Assembly (NCBI GenBank): GCA_002110485.1
Contig: MOWL01000045.1
Span: 1,550,001-1,614,000 of the forward strand
Length of the DNA stretch: 64,000 nt
Direction: 5' to 3'
DNA from: Emergomyces orientalis
Taxonomy: Eukaryota; Ascomycota; Eurotiomycetes; Onygenales; Ajellomycetaceae
Under the pieces are notes generated by a model that saw only the letters and a list, made by a program, of their open reading frames with translations, had not been told where the DNA came from and did no database searches. Positions 55,991 through 64,000 of the stretch are shown here, in pieces. The translations under genes and the position numbers were made by a program. Within the stretch, counting starts at the first letter, position 1. Each line of letters begins with the position of its first letter.

Positions 55991-56793
55991 ATGGCAACAG
56001 GTACCGCATATCCCGCCAGTAGTATTTTGTTTCAGACTTTCTGACACCGCCTCCGTTTCCTAGATACTGCGCCGCAGCCCACCGAGGTGTAAGTTTCCAT
56101 ATACCCCCACCCACCACCCAACCACCCCGTCCTCCCAATACAATAAATATAGCCTTGATCCGAAAGTAAAAACATATGACAGCGATTACATTGAAACTAA
56201 CAGTAACAAAATGAATCAAAAATAAAATAACAACACAACAGCGCCTCCATCGCATCACCAATAAATCTGATTCTCGTCTCCCTCTTTGTCCTCCTAGTCT
56301 ATTTCCACTTCCGTCCTCGACAACAACTCGTCCTTCCAAAAGGACCACCACCTGTCGTCTTCCGCACCTTCACTCCAACAACCCTCCTCCCATTCAATGG
56401 CAAAGATGGTGCACCAGTCTACCTAGCTGTCCGCGGACGGGTCTTTGACGTCTCTTCCGGACGAAATTTCTACGGCCCGGTAAGCGCAGGGCCAATATGT
56501 ATATTTATACTTAATATAAAATTCGAACTAACAAAATCCATTTGCACGTTTGCGTACAGGGAGGGCCCTATGAAAATTTCGCCGGCAGAGATGCGACCCG
56601 CGGGTTAGCCTGCCAGAGTTTTGATGAGGAAATGTTGACCAAAGATCTCAAGGGCCCTCTGGATGATTTGAGCGGGTTGGATGCTGATCAGCTGGATAAT
56701 TTGCGCGGTTGGGAGGAGCGGTTTCTGGAGAAGTACCTTGTTGTTGGCAAGTTGGTTGCGGAGGGGGATCCGGAAGCGCCCAAGTCCGGTTGA
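55991..56793 (+). CDS. DAP1: Cytochrome-b5-fold heme-binding protein Dap1 (membrane steroid-binding / PGRMC family)
   Basis: Four exons, 55991-56000 (10 nt), 56064-56088 (25 nt), 56242-56479 and 56560-56793, all GT-AG and in phase, give 168 aa. The tiny first exons encode MATDTAPQPTEV, after which comes one transmembrane span (INLILVSLFVLLVYFHF). The b5-like domain follows: VVFRTFTPTTLLPFNGKDGA, VYLAVRGRVFDVSSGRNFYG, PGGPYENFAGRDATRGLA and the closing helices. FYGPGGPYENFAGRDA holds the Tyr residues that ligate heme in this family. Dap1/PGRMC1 binds heme and supports Erg11/CYP51 in sterol synthesis at the ER. It is convergent with ISH1/MSC1. The SREBP-like E-box upstream suggests sterol- or oxygen-responsive control. 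Confidence 0.94.
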
Positions 56794-57826
56794 TCAGTGA
56801 TATCATATCCGACGGGTAGAGGAATTTGGGATTTATTTCTTTCATGCGATCGATATAATAGTTTTATATGTGCATAATGAGCTGTCACTATTGCTAGGTA
56901 TTTTTCATTTGACGAAGCTCATAGGATCTCATCAACAACAGAGGTGGCATGGCAGATGAGGCCCTGACTCTCGGCCTTGGTTAGGGGATTTGGGGGACCC
57001 TTAAATTTTGAGGACGTTCCAGCCAGCATATTTCGTTCATTATTTGAAAAGAAGCGACAAGGGAACGGAGGAAACGCCTGAACAGGTGTCTTATATATGA
57101 TCAGATACACCTTTTGGAGTTGCTATGATGCTATCCTTAACCCCAGACAGGCAACCCTGGACATTTTTTATACAAAAATGAACGAAAATATAGAGGGGGA
57201 ACGTAATTTTAATTTTTAATTGCCATTACTGTTTGTTGTCTGGGGTTTCCTTTAGCTGCTCCTTGACCAGTGCTGTATGCATTGCTATCGCCTACCATGA
57301 TGAAGGGACGGACTACGCAACTATATTGAAAAGCGCAAACGAATTAATTAAATATGTTAATAAGGACGGCTTCGATCCGAAAGAAGACAAAACATATAAT
57401 CTGCTTTTTGGAAATAAAATGCAGCAACAAAAAGCAACCAAAGCCCAGGACGTACGCAGGTATAATAATATGAGAGAAAGGGGCAAAGGAAGTAGAACAA
57501 GAGGGCGCAAGAAATTTGTCTCCTTTTTTTTCTTTCCTCTCAGTAGATTGAATTATGCTTGTAAGCCATCATTACAGCTCAGTCATCATGGCAGGTCATC
57601 AAAGCAGAACAAAGGAATAAACTGCAAATTGAAGGACATGGAAAACATAATATTTTAACAGGGTGGGGGGGAAATGGAAAAGGGCCATAAGGGACAATCC
57701 CAAGTGAAAACCGAAAAGAAAAAAACCTGCTTAGATGTTATTTAAGACAACCTACACTTGCAGCACACCCATATTTTTTTCGCTCTTGTTTCATAACTTA
57801 GAGAGAGGAGTTCCGAAGTGTTTTAT
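56794..57826. other. Convergent intergenic region (DAP1 / ISH1)
   Basis: No gene is supported. A + strand frame at 57233-57658 (about 140 codons, TTG start) has no recognisable family and runs through a poly-T tract, so it is read as 3' UTR sequence. Confidence 0.45.
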
Positions 57827-59647
57827 TTAGAGCTCATCAACCACTTGCTTGGCAGCGTGGGAGCTCTTCTCCTTGATAGTATCAGCAGCCTTCTGCCCTT
57901 CCCTCCTGCCACTTAACGCCCCGATTTTCAGCTGGTCCATGACCCACTGCATGCCACCCTGCAACCGGGAGAAAATCGTCGCCTCCTGCCTAAGTTCTCC
58001 GTAGCGGAAGAAATCAGCGTTCCGCTGCGCCTCCGCGCGCAGTCTGTTAATATCCCAGCTCGTATATCCTTTAAGACCATATGACTCGAGGTACTTTTCC
58101 AGATCAACCCGGGACCAAGTGTTGAATGCAGCGTCTTTGGTTGCAGCAGCTTGCTTTGCTAAATAATTCGTGACGGTAGCGAAATCTGCTCCACTAGTTT
58201 TGGAAGCTTGGTCATATGCGGATTTTGCCTTTCTCAAGAGCTCCTCGCGAGTATAGTCAACGTTTTCCATCATCTTCTGATGCTGGGAAGACAAATATTT
58301 TCTAAACACCAGAAAGTTAGTATGTGGTCCACGAATTTGATACGAAGAAACGGCATTTTCTCATACCCTAAATTCTCCTTGGTCCAGGTATCAAAAGTCC
58401 AAGCAGAGTATCCAGTCGTTGCTTTGTGCCTGTGGAGGCGTACTTTGGCAAGAAGTTCATCTCGTTTCGTTGCCTGCGGAACCTGCACACCACGAGCATC
58501 TAAATAGGCTTTGAGGCGTGAGTCAGACCATTGATTAATGGCAGAATTGAACATATCTTCCGCCTTGAGCTGCGCATCGTCCGTCGCACGAGCAAATTCG
58601 TTTCCGGCATTTGAAGTCGCGGCACCATAAGCGCTCGAGATAGAAGAAGTAGGGTTTTGCACCAAAGAAGCACGATGTTTTCTTGCAAGGGCAATAAGCT
58701 CGTTGCGTTTCGATCCTTGCGGGACTTTGATTCCGTGTTTGTCGAAGAATTCTTTGAAGTCAGATTCTGACCAAGCATTAAACAAGGCCTCCGATAACGT
58801 TTTCTGCGCAGATTCGGCCGATGAAGATGCCGATGAGGCAACTCGTTGAGCTTCTAGACCAGCAAGGCGGGCGTTACGACGTACGCTAGCGATCAGCTTA
58901 TCCCGAGTTGATGGCTGGGGTACATGATAGCCATGACTATCGAGGTATTCCTTTAGCTCCGATTCTGACCATTGCTCATAAAGCCAGTTCCCAGGATAGA
59001 ATGTAGTTTGTCCTAGTTTTTTGGCAACGCCCTCGTAGTTTTCTCGCACAGCCGCCAATAGCTTATCACGTTTTCTTGGCTGTGGGCTAGCAATTCCATG
59101 TTTGTCAAGGAAGGCTTTCAATTGGGAATCACTCCAACTAAAGGCATTGTTAGACTGATAATTTGTCCTGGCAGAATTTGAGGGGCGCATACGAATCAAA
59201 AATCCACTCCTTTGCATCACTCAGAGAATCAGACACGTGCTCTGTTGTGTGAGCGAGAGGAGTGTGTACGCGCGATTCCCAATTCGTTTTCACCAGCTCC
59301 TCAAGATCCTTTCTATCTGCCGGGGTGGGATATGGGATATCTAGATGGATATTAGTCAGGGGTGGGCAGCTTCAGCGTTGTCAAGACAATCGAAGGAACT
59401 CGCCGTGGTCAGAAAGCCAACGTTCAAGCTCTGTTTCGTGCCATCTGTTGTATACTGTAACAAGCTTCTAGTTAGTTCCTCATTGTACTCCATGGCATCT
59501 ACACTATACACCGCATCAAAAGTCACAGGCACACATCAGACTGCATCGACGTTAGATCATACCAGCTCTACTAAACCAGTTCCTCGAACCCGCTGTTTCC
59601 GCCACGGCTAAGGTGACCACGAGGCCCAAAGCCCATGAGAATTTCAT
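57827..59647 (-). CDS. Ish1/Msc1-like stress protein, secretory/nuclear-envelope type
   Basis: Five exons on the minus strand: 59563-59647, 59404-59454, 59193-59340, 58367-59137 and 57827-58301, giving 509 aa. The protein starts with a signal peptide, MKFSWALGLVVTLAVAETAG. About seven Ish1-type repeats of roughly 35-60 residues follow, each opening W-S/T-x-S/T/E-x-L and carrying L-x-x-H/Y-G (for example WSDSQLKAFLDKHGI and WSESELKEYLDSHGY), with a TRDKLIASVR-type second helix. Intron 2 has a GC donor (GCGAGT at 59403) and AG acceptor; no GT site keeps the frame. Relatives are fission-yeast Ish1 (nuclear envelope, stress) and budding-yeast Msc1 (meiotic recombination name). The repeats may bind DNA or membranes; function is not established. 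Confidence 0.87.
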
Positions 59648-60465
59648 GTTGACGTTTCTCAAAGCACTATGCGATATCAATGGTGCGGTAAATCTGTGAG
59701 AGCAATAACAAGTGTATGAAGAACGAAAAGTATGGGCACGAGATTCAAATACTCGATGTAGAGCGGAAATACAAGGGGCCTTTATATTGCCAACTAATGA
59801 AGGATTGTTTTTCATTGGGTTTAACTTAATGAAGGGCAAACGACATCATTCTCTGGAATATATGGGCAAAGACGACTCAGATCCCTATGACACTGGTGTG
59901 ACGTAGTGGATGCAGAGCTAAAATATGGGAATTTGCCCTGACTGGTGGATGCTTTCCCTGGAATTTTTTTAGTTGAAGACATATACAAATTCCTTGAAAA
60001 AATCATGTTTCATTCTTGCCAGGTCATCCTCATTGCTTTTACACAGTAATCCCATAGCAAAGAGCTGTCTTGCCAACACAGAGACGATTGATGTTCGTGC
60101 TCGTTGACAGAGCTTGATGCTACCAAAGTAGGTATTATGTCATTGTCACGTGATATGTTTCCGTGATAAAATAATGTCTTACGTAATTACTCAGGGCTTT
60201 GGCTGCGACCAATCAGCGTGCGGAAATGCTGCATCTGACAACTCAAACGCCTTAAAACCTTCGAAGAGATCAGCACTGCTACGAACGCTTGGACATCTCT
60301 TAGGCATCAGTTCTCTCATTGTGTTTCCGCTCGTTCGGTTTCTGCAACACAATGATGTGAGAGGTATCTGTACGGAAAATCTCGTATATCAGTTGAAAAG
60401 CTTCATCTTGTCCATGACCCGAATTCCGATCGCCCTTTGAGCCGGTGCCCTCCCAGCAACTCATC
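59648..60465. promoter_or_regulatory. Divergent promoter (ISH1-like / PQ-loop protein)
   Basis: 818 bp, no gene supported. The sequence TCACGTGAT lies at 60146-60154, about 310 bp before the PQ-loop start. One AGGGG stress-element core lies near 59774, on the ISH1-like side. Confidence 0.45.
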
Positions 60466-61546
60466 ATGAAAGGCACGATGAGCCCTCATTGCAAGGCCCT
60501 GGCATCGCCAAACCCTTGGAATTCTGCTCTCTCATTGTAAGGATCAACCACTGTGATCCTGAATTCTAAGGCACTTTTACTGACACACGTGCTATATTAT
60601 AGAGGCATCCTCTTTGGCATTCTACTCTCATATCTACCTCAACATTACAGAATTATATCCCGACGATCTTCTTTTGGAATATCTCCGTATTTTATTCTAC
60701 TAGGAACTACGTCGGGAACATTTGCTTTTGCAAACATACTTGTACTCCCAAGAAGTGGGGAGGACATCGCTTGCTGCAAAGAGATTAATGGATTCCCCTG
60801 CTTTGCTGGGTTGCTAGGCATATTCCAGGTCGGAGTGCAAGCACTTTGCTTTTCAATAATGTGAGACGACCCATAACGTCCTCTACTCATACCTTCCATC
60901 AAAAGAGGATAGACATAAATTAGGCAGTGTATTAGGAGTATATTGACACAACCAAATATTTAGCCTTTTCCTTTTCGTTATCTTCTTTCCCCGCTCCACT
61001 CCTTCCACTCTGACCAAACCCTCATCCACAACGACGCCTCCCTTCCGAATCGCCCTCCTAGTCGCCGCCATATGCATTCTCCAAACAATCGCGACCGCCA
61101 TCGTTGCCATCATTATTGTCGTTGCACATCCAGACCAGCGTCAATTTTGCGCCAACCTTTTCGGTATCACCGCGGCCATCCTGTCGTCCATCCAATACTT
61201 CCCCCAGATCTATACAACCTTCCGCCTACGCCGCGTCGGTAGCCTGAGTATTCCGATGATGTGCATCCAGACACCAGGTAGTCTAGTGTGGGCGGCTAGT
61301 CTTGCAGCGCGGCTAGGTACGGAAGGCTGGAGTTCATGGGGGGTTTATGTAGTTACAGCCTTATTACAAGGAACTCTACTCATTATGGGCATTTATTTCG
61401 AATATATCAATCCGTCGAAGACAGAGAACGATATAAGCTCCGAGGGGACCCTGGAAACGGAGTATGGTGCTAATGGGATTGTGGCTCCTCACGGAAATGA
61501 GAGCGATCTTTCAGAAGAGACTCCGTTGCTTCAGAGCGCGGGATAA
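60466..61546 (+). CDS. PQ-loop repeat membrane protein (putative transporter)
   Basis: Three exons, 60466-60536, 60603-60860 and 60964-61546, give 303 aa; Met 60478 is an alternative start. Two PQ-loop motifs are clear: GILLSYLPQHYRIISRRSSF and SSIQYFPQIYTTFRLRRVGS, each closing a three-helix bundle, with about seven hydrophobic spans in all. A Thr/Ser/Pro-rich cytosolic loop separates the halves (STLTKPSSTTTPP). The C-terminus holds an acidic EETPLLQ dileucine-type sorting signal, consistent with a vacuole/lysosome location. PQ-loop relatives (cystinosin, PQLC2/Ypq) export cationic amino acids or cystine from lysosomes; this fungal branch has no assigned substrate. The spliced first exon brings MSPHCKALASPNPWNSALSL to the first span. 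Confidence 0.88.
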
Positions 61547-62054
61547 TTTACATGGACACTTGATTGGGTATATACATATATATATATAAGTATATGCACT
61601 TAGGCTCTAAAAACTCAATAGAATGCCGCTTTTGCATGAAATTCTTCGTTGTTCTGAATGGTTCCCCTTCCCCTTGCTTCCTTTTGAGCATGGCACTAGA
61701 CGGAATGACATAATACCAATATAGTTCGATTTTGTCCAACAATTATAGAACATGGGTACACACAAATGGCTTATACATTTTTTTCCTGACCCCAATGTCG
61801 CTTTTATTGCTTTTATCCATTGGCAATTTCGGTCAGCTATTCGAATCAGCCAGTCGTGATAAAGAACGCCGAAAATGGAAAATGGAAGATGGGGATTATC
61901 TCCAGAAACGACCCATCGAGTTGAAAATCGCTCAGTTCAGGCCATCTTGAAGGAACCCAATTTCAACAGGTAAAGGTTACAGCTGCATTCCCAAACCTTT
62001 GAGTACAAATCGCTCACTCAAAGGTCATCCCAGGTATCTTTACCCATTAGCCTC
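61547..62054. other. Convergent intergenic region (PQ-loop / small mitochondrial protein)
   Basis: No gene is seen; a short TATATA run lies near 61574-61586. Confidence 0.45.
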
Positions 62055-62691
62055 TTATTTTCCCTTACCCTTAAACTGCTCAACCTCTTCTTCCAACATT
62101 CTAAACTCCCCTTTCTTACCAAGCTGAGCGTAAGCCCTATCATATCTCTTTTCCATGTCCTCATTATGTTTGTTGACGTCTTTCTCGGCCTCGTTTTGTT
62201 TCTTTCGTTCCTCAGGACTTAGTTCCTCCTTCAAAGGACGTTTGGGATGTTGCGGGTCAACGCCGCTGTGCTGATATTCGTCACTAAGGGTAGGATGAGC
62301 CTTGTTAGATGGAATACGGTGCTCGAAGTCTTCTGTGAAAGATTCGGGTTCGGAGCGCTCGGGGGGTGGCTCATGTTCGCGATGGTAACGTTGTTTTTCT
62401 TTGTCTATATGGGATTGGGTTACTTAATTATTATTTGTTGGGGTTTGCAGATGTTGAATGAATAGTGGGGTTGTAGTCACCATCATTATTCCCACTACCA
62501 TATGCGGCGCCCTTCTTCTCTTTCTCTTTAGTTGCCCCCGACGATGATTCAGTACTTGCATATCTTTTAAATCCTTTTCCACTCTGGGCTCCAGGTTGAT
62601 ATACTGCCGTCACTGGCGAGAACAATTGCGAGGAGGATGTGTGTGGCTGCAACCTCGCCCGCGGGATAGTTGTCCGTGAAAGACGATGCAT
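62055..62691 (-). CDS. Small probable mitochondrial protein, uncharacterised
   Basis: Two exons on the minus strand, about 62481-62691 and 62055-62404, give 186 aa. The head MHRLSRTTIPRARLQPHTSS, rich in Arg and hydroxy residues without acids, is a plausible mitochondrial presequence; QSGKGFKRYAST may be the cleavage region. The rest is polar: EPPPERSEPESFTEDFEHRI, then PSNKAHPTLSDEYQHSGVDP and a helical Lys/Glu-rich end (EERKKQNEAEKDVNKHNEDM, GKKGEFRMLEEEVEQFKGKG). The second exon is strongly coding-like and its stop at 62055 is firm. The intron uses GTGACT, a weak donor, and was chosen because it joins frames in phase 1. No family is recognised. Confidence 0.6.
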
Positions 62692-64000
62692 TCTGATATG
62701 ACCTGCTCCCCCTTATTTCCTCTTTTGTTCCTCCACTTATGCTCTTATCTTTAATTTTCAATGTTTCGGCGTAATAAAAGATGCTAGTAGACAAGGAAAT
62801 TCCGCACTAGAGGCTTCCCGATGTTTTCGAATTTAGTTGGATAGCTTTTGAAACTGTGTATAACGTGTTATTAAACGTTTAGAAATTCAACGAGAATTGG
62901 TTTGCTTTTTATCGTTCCCTCAACTTGAGCTAACAAAAGGTAATGAGGATAATAAGAGGGTCATATGTATGTGCCTGGCTAAATATCAACAACTTCTATG
63001 AGGTAGGGTATTTACCCAGTCGCGAGTAAGTTTAGCTTGCCTAGTTTCTGGCGGTGACGTAGGATATGGAGTAAGAATCGCCCCTTGATGGAGTAGGTAG
63101 GCCTCCCTTCTCTGTTCCCTGCGCACGGTGGGTAATAAAAGCGGAGTATAGTTCTGAATATATTTCCTCGCTGTCCCAAAATAAATATGTAGAAGTGACG
63201 TCAGTGTATTGATATTGACGGGTGGTCGCATGGTGATAGCAAAATTGGTGAGAGATATCTCATATATATACTGAGGCACAGTATTTAAGTATTCCGTCGA
63301 TCAGATATGGCGTTCCAATATCAAACGCCACGCGCCCCAGACAATAGGAGGCATCAAGTAAAAGAGTGACTCAGAACTGTCGCCGGCAGGGCCAACCAAG
63401 TAACAAAAACACTAGTTTGGGAGTCAGGGACCACCTGCCACATGTCCAAGATACCTAGGTACTAGGGAAGCTACCCAATTTTCTCTCTTCGAAATAGGAG
63501 ATTGTAGGAAACGAGGCACTATGAGCCTATGAGATCACGATCCATAGCGAGCTTTACCAGACGCTCTCAGCTTACCACTGGTAGCGGCGAGGAAACTTGG
63601 CTCGCTGTTCCATCCACAAAGGATGTAAACTAGCAATGACGTCATTCATGCCTGCCCAGCGAACTGAAGCCTTCCTGACGTTCGAAAATTTCCTATATTT
63701 GCATGGTTTCTGGCTCATCGCTATGTATCCTTTTTTTTTTTTTCTTTTGACCTTCAAATCTCAAGAATACAGAAAGGAGAATGATACTTTTATCCAGATT
63801 CCTTTAAATGACACTATATGCCCTACACCAGGAGCAATTAGGGCTCTCTAATTTCTAAGTCAGAAACAGAGAGACAGTGTTACTGAGGTCAATTCTGCAG
63901 CCTCTTTAGTCGATAAGTCCATTATCGTTTAGCATCTTTCCAGGGGAGTCGAACGAATGGATTGTGCCAAATGCTGCTCTTACTGTAAGTATATCTGGTG
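62692..64000. other. Right end of window, no gene seen
   Basis: Upstream region of the small mitochondrial protein gene, then about 1 kb without a supported open frame. A T run lies near 63731-63742. A gene entering from the right edge cannot be excluded. Confidence 0.4.

Noticed and set aside
57233..57658. About 140-codon + strand frame between DAP1 and ISH1
   Set aside because: Begins at TTG, runs through a poly-T tract and has no recognisable family; more likely facing 3' UTRs.
63940..63960. GGAGTCGAACG, resembling the reverse of a tRNA B box
   Set aside because: No cloverleaf could be formed around it and no A box was seen at the right distance.

Overview
This window looks like nuclear DNA of a filamentous ascomycete, most likely a eurotiomycete. 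An Onygenales-type genome fits best, but that placement rests on remembered protein families and was not tested. Supporting signs are short GT-AG introns (about 50-120 nt) with CTAAC-like branch sites, monocistronic genes on both strands separated by 0.3-2.5 kb, and a set of fungal housekeeping proteins. I recognise no prokaryotic operon, IS element, CRISPR array, rRNA or tRNA.

Layout, left to right. At 1-335 is the C-terminal acyl-carrier end of a polyketide synthase. It is followed by ILV2 (acetolactate synthase, 5 exons), whose upstream region holds three exact Gcn4/CpcA sites. At 5-8.5 kb are a RING-CH membrane protein and the mitochondrial ribosomal protein mL40. RHO2 (with a 6-nt microexon and a poly-Gln head) lies head-to-head with NST1 at 9.9-16.5 kb. 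VPS35 (7 exons) occupies 19.1-22.2 kb. It is followed by an uncharacterised protein, a small secreted Ser/Thr/Pro-rich protein, the TFIIIC subunit Tfc6, a DUF1749 hydrolase, DPM1, TRAPPC12, a PCI-like protein, a PAQR receptor-like protein, a short-chain dehydrogenase and a Ran1-type kinase (to 40.75 kb).

About 6 kb (40.75-46.83 kb) is gene-poor, with microsatellites and one possible decayed coding fragment. The right part holds a six-TM membrane protein, PRP4 kinase, TMA7, an uncharacterised coiled-coil protein, DAP1, the Ish1/Msc1 stress protein (with a GC-AG intron), a PQ-loop transporter and a small probable mitochondrial protein. The last 1.3 kb appears empty.

Most genes are independent housekeeping functions: amino-acid synthesis, cell-wall integrity signalling, endosomal retrieval, Pol III transcription, dolichol glycosylation, splicing, translation and sterol/P450 support. 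Several pairs share short divergent promoters: TFC6/DUF1749, DPM1/TRAPPC12 and PCI-like/PAQR. I found no convincing new multi-gene system. The points most worth a second look are the PKS next to ILV2 together with a non-proline residue at a known inhibitor site, the RHO2 6-nt microexon, the SREBP-type E-box before DAP1, and the GC-AG intron in ISH1/MSC1.
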